Shown piece after piece: positions 41,801-54,100 of a stretch of 64,000 nt of DNA (position 1 is its first letter; each line of letters starts with the position of its first letter). The translations under genes and the position numbers were made by a program. The DNA lies in assembly GCF_025263485.1 (NCBI RefSeq), contig NZ_CP079863.1, positions 3,038,001 through 3,102,000 of the forward strand, written 5' to 3'. The notes under the pieces were generated by a model. The model searched no databases and was not told the origin of the DNA. It was given only the letters and a program-made list of their open reading frames with translations. This DNA is from Mycobacterium sp. SMC-2 (GTDB lineage Bacteria > Actinomycetota > Actinomycetes > Mycobacteriales > Mycobacteriaceae).

Positions 41801-43066
41801 CAGCGCTACCCGATCGCCGACGTGTTGCCGTTGACCCCGCTGCAGCAGGGCCTGCTGTTCCACACTGGCAGCGCGCACGGCAGCGACGACCTGTACGCGG
41901 TGCAGCTGGACATCACCCTGAGCGGAGCCCTGGACCCGCATCGGTTACGCGACGCGGTGCACACGGTGATCAAGCGGCATCCCAACGTGGTGGCGCACTT
42001 CCTGGAAGACTTCGGCGAGCCCGTGCAGGTGCTCTCGGCCGATCCCGCGGTGGCGTGGCATTTCGTCGAACTCGACGCCCAAGACGTCGAACCCGAGGAG
42101 CAGATCCAGCAGCTCTGCGCAGGCGAACGCGCCGCGGTGTGCGAGCTGGCGGACCGTCCGCCGTTCCGGGCCGCGCTGATCCGCACCGCCGACAACCGGC
42201 ACCGGTTCGTGCTGACCAACCACCACATCGTGCTCGACGGCTGGTCGAAACCGCTTCTGCTGCAAGAGATTTTCGCCGCGTACTACGGGGTGCAGCTACC
42301 CGCCCCCGTCCCGTACCGCAAGTTCGTCGCCTGGCTGGCCGCGCAGGACCGCGGCGCCGCCCAGGCGGCGTGGCGGCGGGTGCTCGCCGGGTTCGAAACC
42401 CCCACGTTGGTCGGACTGCCCGGTCGGATGAGCCTGGGCCCGCGGGCCGTGTCCTCCTTCCAGGTGTCGGCGGAGACGACGCGGGCGCTGGGCGAACTGG
42501 CCCGGTCGTGCCACACCACCGTCAGCACCGTGCTGCAGGCCGCCTGGGCGCAACTGCTGATGTGGCTGACCGGCCAGCACGACGTGACCTTCGGCACCGC
42601 GGTCTCGGGCCGGCCGACCGACCTGGCCGGTTCGGACCAGATGATCGGGCTGCTCATCAACACGGTCCCGGTGCGGGCGACCATCGGCCCGGAAACCACG
42701 ATCGCCGACCTGCTGAACCAGCTGCAGAGCGCCTACAACGACACGCTCGAGCACCAGCATTTGGCGCTGAACGATATCCATCGTGTAACGGGACACGACC
42801 AATTGTTCGACACCATGTTCGTGTACGAGAACTATCCGATCGACACCGCCGCCCTGTCGGCCGTCGATGAACTGGCCATCGATGGCTTCACCAACCGCGA
42901 ATACAACCACTACCCGCTCTCGGTGCAGGCCGTGCCGGGTCACGAACTGGGTCTTCGCGTCGAATTCGATACAGAAGTCTTCGACAAGGGCAGAATCGAG
43001 AGGTTGATCGAGCGGTTCCGGCGCGTGCTGGAAGCCATGACCGCAGATGTGGAGGAGCAGTCATGA
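32822..43066 (+). CDS. mps1: Non-ribosomal peptide synthetase, GPL Mps1-type (C-A-T-E-C-A-T-E-C)
   Basis: The protein is about 3414 aa. Domains by motif: starter C ([16 protein letters not shown] near residue 136), A1 ([10 protein letters not shown] near 600), T1 (LGGDSI near 976), E1 ([10 protein letters not shown] near 1153), C2 (HHIVVDGWS near 1633), A2 (near 2090), T2 (near 2477), E2 (near 2652) and C3 (HHIVLDGWS near 3136). It ends right after C3, so that C works with A3 of the next protein. My hand-read pocket of A2 (D-F-W-S-V-G-M-V-H) is Thr-like, and A1 (D-F-W-T-V-A-A-V-C) is close to Phe codes. With both E domains this fits D-Phe-D-alloThr. I start at ATG 32822 after GGGGGAG; an in-frame ATG at 32786 is possible, and frames further upstream overlap mbtH. 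The stop overlaps the mps2 start (ATGA). Confidence 0.92.
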   Translation: MGVGVHTLPLTRGQLDIWLSQETGYVGTEWQLGLLIKIEGSLDRDALQRAITQAVAESEAGRVSFFEVDGQVVQKPIDYPDVEVTFHDLTSLPDPVQEARAMASSIQRTPMALNGQLFKFVLFQTQADEFYLFGCCHHIAIDGLGMALVCRRVSTIYSAMMAGKPIPDAYFGSAQDLVDIESEYEASSDYEEDKAYWSNNLPPESEWVDRPADTTNGRDHYSPSASVQLDPSVTTRIKELSKKLGIRRFSVTTAACALLVRSWSGSGSEVALDFPVSRRVKQESKTLPGMFAGVVPLVLNTSPTATVADFCKHVDTRIRELLQHQRFPVHTLESDGLRQAANRVGINFLPMRLTLDLAGSPATASYTNHGPVGHFSLFFLGAGDQLFLSTAGPGQPFADFGVADLAARMQQVLEEMTADPERWLSSIDLLAAGEPAKLDEWSNRAALTAPVPAPVSIPVAFAEHVQRSPEATAVTCPGKSLTYAELDEASNRLGHLLAGHGVGPGDCVAVMFPRCTDAIVAMLAVLKTGAAYVPIDPAHSAARMEFVLTDAAPSAVITTAELRSRLDGHDLLVVDVHDPAVETQPSTALPIPAPENTAYIIYTSGTTGTPKGVAIPHLNVTWLIESLDAGLPPGNVWTQCHSSAFDFSVWEIFGALLRGRRLLVVPESVASSPEDLHELLIAEKVSVLTQTPSSVAMLPADGLESTALVVAGEACPTDVVDRWAAPGRVMLDAYGPTETTVCASISKPLIPGSGVVPIGSPIAGAAMFVLDKWLQPVPAGVVGELYLAGRGVGHGYVRRAGLTASRFVANPFGGPGARMYRTGDLVCWGEDGQLQYFGRSDEQVKIRGYRIELGEIQSVLKGLDGVDQAAVIAREDRPGDKRLVGYITGTADPAAIRAALADRLPPYMVPAAVVVLEALPLTGNGKLDKRALPAPEYATAEYRAPEDPVEEVLADIYAQVLGLDRVGVDASFFDLGGDSILSMQVVARARAAGILFRPRDVFVEQSVARLARVAEVAADGAAGAGDDGVGPVVATPIMRWLQSIDGPIEQFNQTMVVQAPAGATEDDVVAVLQALLDRHAALRLRADDDGAGGWSLQAPEVGAVDARGCVHAVDALSDEALAEARSRLDPAAGVMVSAAWAQSTGQLALIIHHLAVDGVSWRILLEDFNIAWAQHHNGQPIALLAPGTSFARWSSLLDEYAHRPDVVARADEWRQVAATPAALPAVQPDVDTYVTAGQLSVSLDVETTRLLLGEVPAAFHAGVGDILLIAFGLAFAEFLGTGAAPIGIDVEGHGRQEELFPRVDLSRTVGWFTTKYPVALKGGRLDWSQVVAGEPALGKVIKAAKEQLRALPDGLTYGLLRYLNAEVDLDGSDPVIGFNYLGRLGAGADLSDDLWRVSHDSLAVAAVATAVPMPLAHTVELNAGTMDTDAGPHLQANWTWAPSALDQERVNRLSRLWFEALAGICTHVRAGGGGLTPSDIAPAHLSQEQIDALCRQGGVADVLPLTPVQQGLLFHTAFGQDTDDLYAVQLGITVSGALDPQRLREAVHTAVKRHPNLVARFSEDFGEPVQVIPADPQMAWRYAELDAGNVDAQVEQLCAEERAAVCDLADKPTFRAALIRTAPDRHRFVLTIHHIVVDGWSLPILLQEVFASYYGERLPAAPSYRNFVTWLTNQDRAAAQAAWARALAGFETPTLVGPLGQIGPRGVAAFHVPADTTRALGELARSCRTTISTVLQGAWTQLLTWLTGQHDVAFGTAVSGRPHELPAADAMVGLLINTVPVRATVTATTTVAELLEQLQRLHNDTVDYEHLALPEIHRVTGHDQLFDTLFLYENYPIDAGALLGVHELAVTDFSSREYNHYPLSVVASPGHELSLRVEFDTEVFDAATIDTLIQRFQQVMVAMTADPSRRLSSIDLVDAAEHDRLDEWGHRGVLAESAPKLVSIPELFAAQAARAPEAVAITNGERSWTYGEVEESANRLAHLLVSRGAGPGERVAVLFPRTSEAVVAILAVLKTGAAYVPVDPTVPAARIEFVLADAAPIAAVTTAEVRSRLDGSNLEIIDFDDPAVASQSGGGLPAPGADNVAYIIYTSGTTGTPKGVAVPHRNVTQLLESLDAQLALGQVWTQAHSLAFDFSVWEIFGSLLYGGRLVIVPDAVVRSPEELHAMLVREQVSVLSQTPSAFYALQTADSLAPELGQQLKLQTVVFGGEALEPHRLGKWLHNHPGLPRLINMYGITETTVHASFREIVDGDVASNTSPIGVPLAHLGFFVLDGWLRPVPEGVVGELYVAGRGLAYGYVGRSGLSATRFVACPFGGSGARMYRTGDLVRWGADGQLQYMGRADEQVKIRGYRIELGEVHAALAALDGVNEAAVIAREDRPGDKRLVGYVTGTADPAEIRNQLGERLPTYMVPTAVVVLEALPLTVNGKLDTRALPAPEYQDADHYRAPSTAVEEILAGIYAQVLGVERVGIDDSFFDLGGDSILSMQVVARARAAGVVCRPRDIFVEQTVARLARVAGVATEDDVVDEGIGPVVATPIMRWLQSVDGPVEQFNQTMVVQAPAGVSEADVVAVLQALLDRHAMLRLRVDDDGAGGWSLRVPEVGVVDAGGCVHTVEALSDAALAAACSQLNPASGAMLRAVWVPATGQLALIIHHLAVDGVSWRILLEDLNIAWAQHHSGQPVALPVGGMSFARWSSLLAEHAQRPEVVDTAEAWRQIASTPAPLPAVRPDIDTYVSAGQLSVSLDTDTTRLLLGEVPAAFHAGVQDILLIAFGLAWAQFVGTGAPIGIDVEGHGRHEELGPHVDLSRTVGWFTTKYPVALQMGGLSWGQVVAGEAELGALVKDAKEQLRALPDALSYGLLRYLNADVDLDGSDPVIGFNYLGRLGGAAELSSELWRLDQDSLATAGAATAVPMPLPHTVELNAGTLDTASGPLLQANWTWARSALDEGQVGRLSELWFDALSGICSHVRNGGGGLTPSDLTPARLTQQDIDELCQRYPIADVLPLTPLQQGLLFHTGSAHGSDDLYAVQLDITLSGALDPHRLRDAVHTVIKRHPNVVAHFLEDFGEPVQVLSADPAVAWHFVELDAQDVEPEEQIQQLCAGERAAVCELADRPPFRAALIRTADNRHRFVLTNHHIVLDGWSKPLLLQEIFAAYYGVQLPAPVPYRKFVAWLAAQDRGAAQAAWRRVLAGFETPTLVGLPGRMSLGPRAVSSFQVSAETTRALGELARSCHTTVSTVLQAAWAQLLMWLTGQHDVTFGTAVSGRPTDLAGSDQMIGLLINTVPVRATIGPETTIADLLNQLQSAYNDTLEHQHLALNDIHRVTGHDQLFDTMFVYENYPIDTAALSAVDELAIDGFTNREYNHYPLSVQAVPGHELGLRVEFDTEVFDKGRIERLIERFRRVLEAMTADVEEQS

Positions 43067-46000
43067 CCGTCGGCGCAGGGCGGCGATTGTTATCGATCGA
43101 CTTGCTCGATGGCGGCGAACACGACCGCCTCGACGAGTGGGGTAACCGGGCGGTATTGACCGCGCCGGTGACCTCGGCTGTCTCGATTCCGGCGTTGTTC
43201 GCCAAGCAGGTCGCCCGCGTACCGGAGGCCCCGGCCCTGACGTTCGAGGGCCGCTCGATGACTTACCAGGAGCTCGACGAGGCCGCGAACCGGTTGGCCC
43301 ACCTGCTGGCCGACCATGGCGCGCGCCCGGGTGAAAGCGTTGCGTTGCTGTTGTCCCGGTCGGCCGAGGCGATCGTGTCCATCCTGGCGATCCTCAAGAC
43401 CGGGGCGGCGTATCTGCCGATCGACCCCGCGGTCCCCGCGGCGCGGATGGAGTTCATGCTCGGCGATGCGGCGCCGGTCGCCGCGGTCACCACGGACAAG
43501 CTGCGCTCGCGGCTGGACGGTTTCGACTTGCCGGTCGTCGACGTCGACGACCCCGCGGTGGCCGAACAGCCCAGCTCGGGGCTGCCGGGGCCGGCCCCCG
43601 AGGACATCGCGTACATGATCTACACCTCGGGCACGACCGGTACCCCGAAGGGTGTGGCGGTCACTCACCAGAACGTGACCCAGTTGTTGAAGGAACTGCC
43701 CGCTGACCTGCCCGAGGCGGGTGTCTGGTCGCAGTGGCATTCGCTGGTCTTCGACGTCTCGGTGTGGGAGATCTGGGGTCCGCTGTTGCACGGCGGGCGC
43801 CTGGTCGTGGTGCCCGAGCAGGTGGCCGGATCGCCGGACGACCTGCACGCGTTGCTGGTCGCGCAGAAGGTCACGGTGTTGTGCCAGACCCCGTCGGCGG
43901 TGGGGATGCTCTCGCCGGACGGACTGAATTCGACGGCGCTGATCGTCGCGGGCGAGGCCTGCCCGTCCGAGGTGGTGGACAAGTGGGCGCCGGGCCGGGT
44001 GATGATCAACGCCTACGGCCCGACCGAAGGCACGGTGTACGCGTCGATGAGCGCGCCGCTGAGCGCCGAGTCGGGGGCGCCGATCGGCTCGCCCGTGCCG
44101 GGTGCCGCGCTGTTCGTCCTGGACAAGTGGTTGCGCCCGGCGCCGGAGGGCGTCGTCGGCGAGCTGTACATCGCCGGTCGCGGCGTGGCCTCGGGGTACG
44201 TGCGCAGGCCGGGCCTGACGGCATCGCGGTTCATTGCGTGCCCGTTCGGGGCGCCGGGGACGCGGATGTATCGCACCGGGGACCTGGTGCGCTGGGGCGT
44301 CGACGGTCAGCTGCAGTACCTGGGCCGCGCCGACGAACAGGTGAAGATCCGCGGCTACCGCATCGAGCTCGGCGAGATCCAGGCGGCGCTGGCCGGCCTG
44401 GACGGCGTCGAGCAGGCGGTGGTGATCGCCCGCGAGGACCGTCCCGGCGACAAGCGCCTGGTCGGGTACATCACCGGAACCGCCGACCCGGCCGAGATCC
44501 GCACTCAGCTCGGCGAGCGGCTGCCCAGCTACATGGTGCCCGCGGCCGTCGTGGTGCTGGACGCGCTGCCGTTGACGGTCAACGGCAAGCTCGACAAGCG
44601 CGCCCTGCCCGCCCCCGAGTACCAGAAGACAAACGGTGAATACCGCGCACCCACCACGGCCGTCGAAGAAACCCTGGCCGCCATCTACGCCCAGGTCCTC
44701 GGGCTTGAGCGGGTGGGCGTCGACGACTCCTTCTTCGACCTCGGCGGCGACAGCATCCTGTCCATGCAGGTGGTGGCCCGCGCCCGCGCGGCCGGTGTGG
44801 TCTGCCGCCCGCGCGACGTCTTCGTCGAGCAGACGGTGGCCCGGCTGGCCCGGGTGGCCGGGGTCGCGTCGGACGACGACGTGGTCGACGAGGGCGTCGG
44901 GCCGGTGGCCGCGACCCCGATCATCCGCTGGCTGCAGCAGGTCGAGGGCCCGATCGACCAGTTCAACCAGACCATGGTGGTGCAGGCCCCCGCGGGCGTA
45001 ACCCGCGACGACGTGCAGGTGGTGCTGCAGTCGCTGCTGGACCGGCACGCCACCCTGCGGCTGCAGGTCGACGACGATGGCGCCGGCGGCTGGTCTCTGC
45101 ACGTGCCCGAGGTCGGCGCGGTCGAGGCCGCCACTTGCCTGCACACAGTCGACACGCTGTCGGATGCGGCGCTGGTCGCGGCGCGCTCGCAGCTGAACCC
45201 CGCCGCGGGAATCATGCTCCGCGCGGTGTGGGCGGAATCCACGGCCCAGTTGGCGCTGATCATTCACCACCTGGCCGTCGACGGCGTGTCGTGGCGAATC
45301 CTGTTGGAAGACTTGAACATTGCCTGGGCGCAGCATCACAGCGGCCAGCCGATGGTGTTGCCGACGGGCGGGACGTCGTTCGCCCGGTGGTCGGCGATGC
45401 TGGAGGAGCATGCCCAGCGCCCCGAGGTCGTCGCCACGGCCGAGGCGTGGCGGGAAGTCGCGTCGACCCCGGCGTTGTTGCCCGCGGTGCGCCCGGACGT
45501 CGACACCTACGAGACGGCCAAGCAGCTGTCGGTGTCGCTGGATGTCGAGACCACCCGGTCGTTGCTGGGCGAGGTGCCCGCGGCGTTCCGCGCCGGGGTG
45601 CAAGACATCCTGTTGATCGCGTTCGGGTTGGCCTGGGCGCGGTTCGTAGGCACCGGCGCGCCGATCGGCATCGACGTCGAGGGCCACGGCCGCCACGAGG
45701 AACTGGGCCCGCACGTCGACCTGTCGCGCACCGTGGGCTGGTTCACCACCAAGTACCCGATCGCGCTGACCGTCGGCGAACTGGACTGGACGCAGGTGAT
45801 GGCGGGCGACCCCGCGCTCGGGGTGCTGGTCAAGAAGGCCAAGGAACAGCTGCGCGCCCTGCCGGACCCGCTGACCTACGGCTTGCTGCGGTATGTCAAC
45901 ACCGAGGTCGACCTGGATGGGGCGGACCCGGTGATCGGGTTCAACTACCTGGGACGGCTGGGTGCGGCGGCGGATCTCCCCGGCGAGATGTGGCGGATCA

Positions 46001-49000
46001 GCCAAGACAGTCTGTCGTTCACCGGCGCCGCCAGCGCGGCGCTACCCATGCCGTTGATGCACACCGTCGACCTCAACGCCGGGACGATGGACACCGAGGC
46101 CGGCCCGCACCTGCAGGCCAACTGGACGTGGGCGCCCTCGGCGCTGGACCACGAGCAGGTCAGCCGGTTGAGCCAGTTGTGGTTCGAGGCCCTGGCCGGG
46201 ATCTGCGCGCACGTGCGCAGTGGCGGCGGCGGGATTACCCCGTCGGACATCGCGCCCGCCCGGCTGAGCCAGCAGCAGCTCGACGACCTGTGCCAGCAAT
46301 ACGCGGTCGCCGACGTGCTGCCGCTGACCCCGCTGCAGCAGGGGCTGCTCTTCCACGCCAGCTTCGCGCACGACCCCGGCGACGACGTGTACGCGGTGCA
46401 GCTCGGCATCACCGTCACGGGTGCGCTCGACGCGCACCGGTTGCGCGAGGCCGTCCACACCGTCGTCAACCGGCACCCCAACCTGGCGGCCCGATTCTGC
46501 CCCCAGTTCGGCGAGCCGGTGCAGGTGATTCCGGCCGACCCGGTGATGGCGTGGCGATACATCCAGCTCGGCGCGGAAGACCTGGACCCCGAGGCGAAGA
46601 TCGAACAGCTCTGCGCCGCCGAGCGCGCGGCGGTCAGCGACCTCGCCAACCGGCCGGCCTTCCGGGCCGCGCTGATCCGCACAGCCGACAACCGGCACCG
46701 GTTCGTGCTCACCAACCACCACATCGTCATGGATGGGTGGTCGCTGCCGATCATGCTGCGCGAGATCCTGACCAGCTACTACGGGGAGCGGTTGCCCGCG
46801 CCCGCGTCCTACCGCAGCTACTTGACCTGGCTGGCGGCCCAGGACCGTACGGCCGCCCGCGCGGCCTGGGCCGAGGTGATGGCCGGGTTCGACACCCCGA
46901 CCTTGGTCGGTCCGCCGGCCCGGCTGAGCCTCGGACGGCGCGCCGTCGAGTCGTACCGGCTTCCCGCGGAGACCACGCGGGCGCTGGGCGACCTCGCCCG
47001 GTCGTGCCACACCACAATCAACACCGTGCTGCAGGCCGCCTGGGCGCAGCTGCTGATGCGGCTGACCGGCCAGCAGGACGTGGCCTTCGGCACCGCGGTC
47101 TCCGGCCGCCCGGGCGACCTGGTCGACGCCGAGTCGATGGTCGGCTTGTTGATCAACACGGTGCCGGTGCGCGCCCACGTCACCGCGGCAACCACCGTGG
47201 CCGAACTGCTGCAGCAGCTGCAGACCGCGCACAACAACACGATCGAGCACGAGCACCTGGCGCTGAACGAGATTCACCACCTCACCGGCCACGACCTGCT
47301 GTTCGACACGCTGTTCCTGTATGAGAACTACCCGATCGACACCAGTGTGCCGCTGGGCTTCCACGAGCTGGCGATCACCGACGTCACCAACCGCGAGTAC
47401 AACCACTACCCGCTTTCGGTCATGGCGCTGCCGGGCCGTGAACTGGGCCTGCGTGTCGAGTTCGACACCAGCGTGTTCGACACGGCCGGGGTCGAGTCGC
47501 TGGTCGAGCGGTTCCAGCGGGTGCTGGCGGGCATGACCGCCGACTCCAGCCAGCGGCTGTCGTCGCTGGACGTCTTGGACGACGATGAGCGCGCCCGCCT
47601 GGACGAGTGGGGCAACCGGGCGGTGTTGACCGCGCCGGTGCGCGCGACGGCGTCCCTCCCGTCGTTGTTCGCCAAGCAGGTGGCCCGCACACCCGAGGCG
47701 GTGGCGCTGACGTTCGAGGGCCGCTCGATGACCTATCGGGAGCTCGACGAGGCCGCGAACCGGTTGGCCCACCTGCTCGCCGAGCATGGCGCGGGGCCGG
47801 GCGAAAGCGTCGCGTTGCTGTTGTCCCGGTCGGCCGAGGCGATCGTGTCGATCCTGGCCGTGCTCAAGACCGGGGCGGCGTATCTGCCGATCGACCCCGC
47901 GGTCCCGGCGGCGCGGATCGAGTTCGTGCTTGCCGACGCCACCCCGGTCGCCGCGGTCACGACCGCCGACCTGCGGTCGCGGCTGGACGGCTCCGACCTG
48001 TTGGTCGTCGACGTCGACGACGCGCCGCTGGACGCCCAACCCGCCACGGCGTTGCCGGGGCCGGCGCCCGACGACATCGCGTACCTGATCTACACGTCCG
48101 GCACCACGGGTGTCCCGAAGGGCGTGGCGGTCACGCACGCCAACGCCACCCAGCTGCTCGAGAAGCTGCACGCCGACCTGCCGGACCCGGGCGTGTGGGC
48201 GCAGTGGCATTCCTTGGTCTTCGACGTCTCGGTCCACGAGATCTTCGGCGCGCTGTTGCACGGCGGCCGGCTGGTCGTGGTGCCCGAGTCGGTGGCCGGT
48301 TCCCCGAAGGACCTGCACGCGTTACTGGTCGCGGAGAACGTCACCGTGCTTAGCCAGACCCCGTCGGCGGTGGGGATGCTCTCCCCGGAGGGGCTGGACT
48401 CGATGGCCCTGGTGGTGGCCGGTGAGGCGTGCCCGTCCGAGGTAGTGGAGAAGTGGGCGCCGGGCCGGGTGATGATCAACGCCTACGGCCCGACCGAGGG
48501 CACGGTCTACGCGGCGATGAGCGCACCGCTGAACGCGGACACGGGCGCGCCGATCGGTGCCCCGGTGCCGGGCGCGGCGTTGTTCGTTCTGGACAAGTGG
48601 CTGCGGCCGGCGCCGGAGGGCGTCGTCGGCGAGCTGTACATCGCCGGTCGCGGCGTGGCGTGCGGCTATGCGCGCCGCTCGGGTCTGACGGCGTCACGGT
48701 TTGTGGCGTGCCCGTTCGGGGCGCCCGGTGCGCGCATGTACCGCACCGGGGACCTGGTGCGCTGGGGCGCCGACGGCCAGCTGCAGTACCTGGGCCGCGT
48801 CGACGAGCAGGTCAAGATCCGTGGCTACCGCATCGAGCTCGGCGAAATCCAGGCGGCCCTGGCCGGTCTGGACGGGGTCGAGCAGGCGGCGGTGATCGCC
48901 CGCGAGGACCGCCCCGGGGACAAGCGGCTGGTCGGTTACATCACCGGGACCGCGGACCCGGCCGAGATCCGCGCCCAGTTGGGCGAGCGGCTGCCGGCCT

Positions 49001-49326
49001 ACATGGTGCCGGTCGCGGTGGTGGTGCTGGACGCGCTGCCCTTGACCGTCAACGGCAAGCTCGACAAGCGGGCTCTGCCCGCCCCCGAATACCAGAAGGC
49101 CGGTGGTGAATACCGCGCCCCGGCCACCGCCGTGGAAGAGACCCTGGCCGACGTCTACGGCCGCGTGCTCGGGTTGCAGCGCGTTTCGGTGGAAGACTCG
49201 TTCTTCGACCTCGGCGGCGATTCGCTTTCCGCGATGCGGGCGGTCGCCGAGATCAACACCGCCCTGGACGCCAACCTGTCGGTGCGCAGCTTGTTCGAGG
49301 CGCCGTCGGTGCGCCGCCTCGCCTAG
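43063..49326 (+). CDS. mps2: Non-ribosomal peptide synthetase, GPL Mps2-type (A-T-E-C-A-T), ending at an in-frame TAG
   Basis: The protein is 2087 aa. A3 ([10 protein letters not shown] near residue 188), T3 (LGGDSI near 561), E3 ([10 protein letters not shown] near 736), C4 (HHIVMDGWS near 1221), A4 ([10 protein letters not shown] near 1677), T4 (LGGDSL near 2050). A3 and A4 have nearly the same pocket (D-V-W/H-...-A-V-Y), consistent with two Ala residues, as in D-Ala-L-alaninol. A4 has His where the A4 core normally has Trp (FDVSVHEIF). The frame stops at TAG 49324-49326 right after T4, although the same frame stays open through the reductase domain to 50706. The whole would be 2547 aa, the expected size of Mps2. 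This is therefore either a nonsense-interrupted gene or a naturally split one. Confidence 0.88.
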   Translation: MTVGAGRRLLSIDLLDGGEHDRLDEWGNRAVLTAPVTSAVSIPALFAKQVARVPEAPALTFEGRSMTYQELDEAANRLAHLLADHGARPGESVALLLSRSAEAIVSILAILKTGAAYLPIDPAVPAARMEFMLGDAAPVAAVTTDKLRSRLDGFDLPVVDVDDPAVAEQPSSGLPGPAPEDIAYMIYTSGTTGTPKGVAVTHQNVTQLLKELPADLPEAGVWSQWHSLVFDVSVWEIWGPLLHGGRLVVVPEQVAGSPDDLHALLVAQKVTVLCQTPSAVGMLSPDGLNSTALIVAGEACPSEVVDKWAPGRVMINAYGPTEGTVYASMSAPLSAESGAPIGSPVPGAALFVLDKWLRPAPEGVVGELYIAGRGVASGYVRRPGLTASRFIACPFGAPGTRMYRTGDLVRWGVDGQLQYLGRADEQVKIRGYRIELGEIQAALAGLDGVEQAVVIAREDRPGDKRLVGYITGTADPAEIRTQLGERLPSYMVPAAVVVLDALPLTVNGKLDKRALPAPEYQKTNGEYRAPTTAVEETLAAIYAQVLGLERVGVDDSFFDLGGDSILSMQVVARARAAGVVCRPRDVFVEQTVARLARVAGVASDDDVVDEGVGPVAATPIIRWLQQVEGPIDQFNQTMVVQAPAGVTRDDVQVVLQSLLDRHATLRLQVDDDGAGGWSLHVPEVGAVEAATCLHTVDTLSDAALVAARSQLNPAAGIMLRAVWAESTAQLALIIHHLAVDGVSWRILLEDLNIAWAQHHSGQPMVLPTGGTSFARWSAMLEEHAQRPEVVATAEAWREVASTPALLPAVRPDVDTYETAKQLSVSLDVETTRSLLGEVPAAFRAGVQDILLIAFGLAWARFVGTGAPIGIDVEGHGRHEELGPHVDLSRTVGWFTTKYPIALTVGELDWTQVMAGDPALGVLVKKAKEQLRALPDPLTYGLLRYVNTEVDLDGADPVIGFNYLGRLGAAADLPGEMWRISQDSLSFTGAASAALPMPLMHTVDLNAGTMDTEAGPHLQANWTWAPSALDHEQVSRLSQLWFEALAGICAHVRSGGGGITPSDIAPARLSQQQLDDLCQQYAVADVLPLTPLQQGLLFHASFAHDPGDDVYAVQLGITVTGALDAHRLREAVHTVVNRHPNLAARFCPQFGEPVQVIPADPVMAWRYIQLGAEDLDPEAKIEQLCAAERAAVSDLANRPAFRAALIRTADNRHRFVLTNHHIVMDGWSLPIMLREILTSYYGERLPAPASYRSYLTWLAAQDRTAARAAWAEVMAGFDTPTLVGPPARLSLGRRAVESYRLPAETTRALGDLARSCHTTINTVLQAAWAQLLMRLTGQQDVAFGTAVSGRPGDLVDAESMVGLLINTVPVRAHVTAATTVAELLQQLQTAHNNTIEHEHLALNEIHHLTGHDLLFDTLFLYENYPIDTSVPLGFHELAITDVTNREYNHYPLSVMALPGRELGLRVEFDTSVFDTAGVESLVERFQRVLAGMTADSSQRLSSLDVLDDDERARLDEWGNRAVLTAPVRATASLPSLFAKQVARTPEAVALTFEGRSMTYRELDEAANRLAHLLAEHGAGPGESVALLLSRSAEAIVSILAVLKTGAAYLPIDPAVPAARIEFVLADATPVAAVTTADLRSRLDGSDLLVVDVDDAPLDAQPATALPGPAPDDIAYLIYTSGTTGVPKGVAVTHANATQLLEKLHADLPDPGVWAQWHSLVFDVSVHEIFGALLHGGRLVVVPESVAGSPKDLHALLVAENVTVLSQTPSAVGMLSPEGLDSMALVVAGEACPSEVVEKWAPGRVMINAYGPTEGTVYAAMSAPLNADTGAPIGAPVPGAALFVLDKWLRPAPEGVVGELYIAGRGVACGYARRSGLTASRFVACPFGAPGARMYRTGDLVRWGADGQLQYLGRVDEQVKIRGYRIELGEIQAALAGLDGVEQAAVIAREDRPGDKRLVGYITGTADPAEIRAQLGERLPAYMVPVAVVVLDALPLTVNGKLDKRALPAPEYQKAGGEYRAPATAVEETLADVYGRVLGLQRVSVEDSFFDLGGDSLSAMRAVAEINTALDANLSVRSLFEAPSVRRLA
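49324..49326 (+). other. In-frame amber codon separating Mps2 T4 from its terminal reductase
   Basis: Frame analysis: mps2 (43063) and the reductase ORF (49390) are in the same frame. Between them only this TAG interrupts, and codons on both sides (VRRLA, stop, [12 protein letters not shown]) read as a normal T-to-R linker. One base change (CAG Gln to TAG) would explain it. Confidence 0.85.
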
Positions 49327-49389
49327 CGGGCGGAAAGCGACGCCAGCCGCGCGGACGAAGTCGGGGGCGACGGGCCGAGCTTCGCGTCC

Positions 49390-50706
49390 GTGCACGGACA
49401 CGACGCCACCCAGATCTACGCCAGCGATCTGACGCTGGACAAGTTCATCGGCGCCGAGACGCTGAGCGCCGCGCCCGCGCTGCCCGGGCCGAGCTCGGAG
49501 GTGCGGACGGTCCTGTTGACCGGGGCGACCGGTTTCCTGGGGCGTTATCTGGCGTTGCAGTGGCTCGAGCAGCTGGAGCTGGTCGAGGGCAAGCTGATCT
49601 GTCTGGTGCGGGCCGGCTCCGACGAGGAGGCGCGGCAGCGGCTGGAGAAGACGTTCGACAGCGGTGACCCGCAGTTGCTGCGGTATTTCCGGGAGCTGGC
49701 CGACGGCCATCTGGAGGTCATCGCCGGCGACAAGGGTCAGGCCGACCTGGGTCTCGACGAGGGGACGTGGCAGCGGCTGGCCGACACCGTCGACCTGATC
49801 GTCGACTCCGCGGCCCTGGTCAACGGCGTGCTGCCCTACAGCGAGATGTTCGGGCCCAACGTCGCGGGCACCGCCGAGCTCATCCGGTTGGCGCTGACGA
49901 CCAGGCTGAAGCCGTACGCGTACGTGTCCACCTCCGACGTGGGCCGCCAGATCGACCCGGAGGTGTTCACCGAGGACGCCGACATCCGGGTGATCAGCCC
50001 GATCCGCAAGATCGACGGCAGCTACGCCAACGGCTACGGCAACAGCAAGTGGGCCGGCGAGGTGTTGCTGCGCGAGGCGCATGACCTGTGCGGGCTGCCG
50101 GTCTCGGTGTTCCGCTCCGACATGATCCTGTCCGACGTCAGCTACGCGGGCCAGTTCAACCTGTCGGACATGTTCACCCGCATGGTGCTGAGCCTGGTGG
50201 CCACCGGCATCGCGCCCCGGTCGTTCTATCAGCTGGACGCCGACGGCAACCGGCAGCGTTCGCACTTCGACGCGCTGCCGGTGGAGTTCGTCGCCGAGGC
50301 GATCACCACGCTGGGCGGGCAGGTGATGGAAGGGTTCGAGACGTATCACGTGATGAACCCGCACGACGACGGCATCGGCATCGACGAGTACGTCGACTGG
50401 TTGATCGAGGCCGGCTACCCGATCGAGCGGATCGACGACTTCGGCGAGTGGCTGCAGCGGTTCGAGGCCGCGCTGCGCGACTTGCCCGAGCGGCAGCGCA
50501 AGCACTCGGTGCTGCAGATGTTGCAGGTCCCGGGCTACAACCAACTGCAGGCGCCCGAGCCTGCCAGTGGGTCGTTCGCCCCGACCGACCGATTCCGCGC
50601 CGCGGTGCAGGAAGCCAAGATCGGCGCCGACAACGACATCCCGCACATCTCCCCGGCGGTGATCGTCAAGTGCGTGACCGACCTGCAGTTGCTCGGGCTG
50701 CTCTAG
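49390..50706 (+). CDS. NRPS terminal thioester reductase domain (detached R domain of Mps2)
   Basis: The protein is 438 aa from a GTG at 49390. It is an SDR-type thioester reductase: [19 protein letters not shown] (NADPH loop, near residue 43), [13 protein letters not shown], and catalytic YGNSK in [16 protein letters not shown] (near residue 218). It reductively releases the peptidyl thioester as an alcohol, giving alaninol in GPLs. The GTG has no good ribosome site, and the reading frame is continuous with mps2 apart from the TAG. It may thus be expressed only by reinitiation, readthrough, or not at all. Its stop is followed 12 nt later by a strong hairpin. Confidence 0.85.
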   Translation: MHGHDATQIYASDLTLDKFIGAETLSAAPALPGPSSEVRTVLLTGATGFLGRYLALQWLEQLELVEGKLICLVRAGSDEEARQRLEKTFDSGDPQLLRYFRELADGHLEVIAGDKGQADLGLDEGTWQRLADTVDLIVDSAALVNGVLPYSEMFGPNVAGTAELIRLALTTRLKPYAYVSTSDVGRQIDPEVFTEDADIRVISPIRKIDGSYANGYGNSKWAGEVLLREAHDLCGLPVSVFRSDMILSDVSYAGQFNLSDMFTRMVLSLVATGIAPRSFYQLDADGNRQRSHFDALPVEFVAEAITTLGGQVMEGFETYHVMNPHDDGIGIDEYVDWLIEAGYPIERIDDFGEWLQRFEAALRDLPERQRKHSVLQMLQVPGYNQLQAPEPASGSFAPTDRFRAAVQEAKIGADNDIPHISPAVIVKCVTDLQLLGLL

Positions 50707-50717
50707 CACACCCACTT

Positions 50718-50752
50718 GGTTCGGGACGGTCCCACGCGGGCCGTCCCGAACC
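50718..50752 (+). terminator. Strong hairpin after the mps operon (terminator-like)
   Basis: GGTTCGGGACGG (50718-50729) pairs perfectly with CCGTCCCGAACC (50741-50752). The loop contains a further CCC/GGG pairing with one bulged T. It lies 12 nt after the reductase stop. There is no U run, which is common in mycobacteria. It probably ends mbtH-mps transcription, so the next NRPS would need its own promoter. Confidence 0.6.
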
Positions 50753-51120
50753 GCATGCGCGGTTTCGGCGACAAACCATCCTCCCCGTATCTTTTGAGCC
50801 CCGGTTACAGGAGTCCTGATAGGTAGCTGGGACTTTTTAGAAACCCCTAGCGCACATTCTTGCCGTCTACTAACGTTTCCGACTGTTGCGTTTATGTTGA
50901 CTAATTTGGTGGAGAAACTGTGTGCGTCGGGCTGTTCGTGACGACAACCGCAGGTCTATCTACTTAGTCGACGTGGGCAGCAACGGGCCGCGGTCCGATA
51001 CGGACCGCGCCGGGTGTGCGCGACATCAAGCGGAACCGAACGGGCATTGCGGAGGAGTTCGGTCGAGCGGCTGCAGTCAACCGGGGGTTTGAAGGGTGAA
51101 CCCGATGGTTGGGAAGCTGG
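50753..51120 (+). promoter_or_regulatory. Leader region of the second NRPS gene
   Basis: These 368 bp between the hairpin and the second NRPS hold no recognisable gene. An AT-richer stretch (about 50850-50930) with a TTGACT at about 50901 could be part of a promoter, but the -10 side is not convincing. The last 25 nt have only a weak Shine-Dalgarno (GGGAAG at 51111). Confidence 0.4.
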
Positions 51121-54100
51121 ATGGGGCTTGGTGAGCAAGCACTTCCGCTTACGCGCGGCCAACTAGACATCTGGCTTGCGCAGGAGACGGGCCACTCCAG
51201 CACCGAGTGGCAGATCGGCCTCTTCGTCCGGATCGGCGGCAGGGTCCAACGTGACGCCCTGAAGTGGGCGATCCGCCAGGCGGTGGAAGAAGCCGAACCG
51301 GCCCGGGCCTCTTTTGTCGAGGTGGACGGCCAGGTCTTCCAACGAGCGAACGACTACCCGGACGTCGAGCTCGCTTTTCATGACCTGAGCGGCTCGGGCA
51401 ATGCCATCGAGGAAGCCCGGCGGATAGCCCTATCGATCCAGCGCACGCCCATGCCGTTCACGGGTCCGCTGTTTCGATTCGCCCTCTTCCAGACGCGTGC
51501 AGACGAATTCCACCTGTTCGCGTGCTGCCATCACATCATCATCGACGGAACCGGGGTCGCGCTCGTCGGCCACCGGATCGCCTCCATCTACTCGGCCATC
51601 GTCTCCGCCGCGCCCATCCCGCCGGCGGTCTTCGGCTCACTGCGGGATTTGGTTGAGTGCGAGGCCAACTACGAAGCGTCCGGCGATTACCGGGACGACG
51701 AGGCGTACTGGACCCAGAACCTCCCCGTGCAGGACGCGGTCCCGCGTCGCGCACTGCGCGCGGCCGGTGAGCGCGATCCGTGGCCGTCCGCGCCGGTCGG
51801 GTTGGACTCCGGCATCCTGCGCCGAGTCCACATGCTTTCCCAGGTGTGGGGCGTGTCCGAGACATCGATCATTACCGCGGCGTGCGCGCTGTTGGTGCGC
51901 GGCTGGAGCGGTGACGGCTCCGAGGTGGTCCTCGACTTCCCGGTCAACAGGCGAGTGCGTCCGGAATCGAAAACCCTGCCCGGCATGGTCGCCGGCGTGG
52001 TGCCGCTGGTATTGCAGGTTTCGCCGGAGCTCACGGTCGCCGATTTCTGCAAACACGTCGATGCGAGGATCCGGAAAGCCGTTGAGCACCAACGGTTTCC
52101 GGTGCAAGCGTTGGAGCGCAAAGCCCGCGGGCCAGCGGGACCGGCCGAGCGGGTCAGCGTCAATTTCATCCCGTCGGATTTTACGTTGCCGTTCGGGGGT
52201 GTCACCGCCTCGGCGTCGTACACCAATTCCGGCCAGGCCAGCGGTTTCGGGCTGATCTTTTCCTCCGACGGCGACCAGTTCTTCCTCAGCACTGCGGGCG
52301 TGTGGGAGCCGTTCTCCAGCTTCGACGTCTCCTATCTGGCCGGACGCTTGGAGCGGGTGTTGTGGGCGTTGACCGCGGACACCACGCGGCGGTTGCTGTC
52401 CATCGATGTGCTCGAAGAGTCGGAGCGGGTGTGCCTGGCCGGCTGGGGCAACTGGGCCGTCATGGATCGGCGGGGGTGGTCGGGGCGGTCGATTCCCGAG
52501 TTGTTCGCGGCGCAGGCGGGCCGCGCCCCTCGAGCGGTGGCGATGAGTTGCGCGGGACGGTCGTGGTCGTATCGGGAGGTCGACGAGGCCTCAAATCGGT
52601 TGGCGCGCTGGCTTGTTGGGTGTGGTGCGCGCCGGGGGGACCGGGTGGGGTTGTTGGTGGAGCGGTCCGGGGAGGCGGTGATCGCGTTATTGGGGGTGCT
52701 CAAGGCGGGGGCGGCCTATGTGCCGATCGATCCGGCGCTGCCGGCGGGCCGGGTGGAGTTTTTGCTCGCCGACGCCGGGCCGGTGGCGGTGGTGGTGAGT
52801 GCTGGGCTGCGGCCGCGGTTGGGGGATTTCGCGGGGGTGGTGGTGGAGGTCGACGATCCCGCGATCGGGGCGCAGTCGGGTGCGGGGTTGGTGGGGCCGG
52901 CGGCTGACGATGTGGCGCACGTGATCTACACGTCGGGGACGACGGGCGTGCCGAAGGGGGTGGCCGTCACCCACCGCAATGTGACCCAGTTGTTTGAGGG
53001 GCTGGCGGGGAGCGGGTTGCTGGGGGCGGGGCGGGTGTGGAGCCAGTGTCATTCGTTGGCCTTTGACTTTTCGGTGTGGGAGATCTGGGGTGCGTTGTTG
53101 CATGGCGGCCACTTGGTGGTGGTGCCAGATGCGATGACGCGGTGCGGTGATGAATTGCACGCGCTGTTGGTGGGCGAGCGCGTCTCGGTGTTGACCCAGA
53201 CGCCGTCCGCGGTGGGGGTGTTGTCGCCGCGGGGGGTGGAGGCGGCGTTGGTGGTGGGGGCGGAGCCGTGTCCGGCGCACGTGGTGGATCAGTGGGCGCC
53301 GGGTCGGGTGATGGTCAACGTGTATGGGCCCACCGAGACCACGATGTGGGTGTCGAAGAGCGCGCCGTTGACGGCGGGTTCGGGGCCGCCGCCGATTGGG
53401 TCGCCGGTCGCGGGGGCGGCGTTGTTCGTGCTGGACGCGTGGTTGCGGCCGGTGCCGGCCGGCGTGGTCGGCGAGCTGTATGTGGCCGGGGCCGGCGTGG
53501 GCGTGGGGTATGTGGGCCGGGCGGGGCTGACCGGGGCGCGGTTCGTGGCGTGTCCGTTCGGGGCACCCGGTGCGCGGATGTATCGGACGGGGGATTTGGT
53601 GTGGTGGGGCCCGGATGGGCAGTTGCGGTATGTGGGGCGGGCGGATGAGCAGGTCAAGATCCGCGGGTATCGCATTGAGTTGGGCGAAATCCAGGCCGCG
53701 CTAACGGATTTGGCGGGCGTCGAGCAGGCGGCGGTGGTTGCCCGGGAGGACCGGCCCGGGGACAAGCGGCTGGTGGCTTACCTGACCGGCACCGCGGATC
53801 CCACCCTGATACGCGCTCAGTTGGCCGAGCGGCTCCCGGCCTACATGATCCCGGCCGCGGTCATTCCGCTGGCCACCCTGCCCCTGACCCTCAACGGCAA
53901 ACTCGACACGCACGCCCTTCCCGAGCCCGACTACTTCGGTGATGGCTACCGCGCCCCGGCCACCCTCACCGAAGAGGTCCTCGCCGGAATTTACGCGAAG
54001 GTCCTCGGCCTGGACCGGGTCGGGGTCGACGACTCCTTCTTCGACTTGGGCGGGGACTCGCTGTCGGCGATGCGTCTGGTCGCCGCGGTGAACACCGGCC

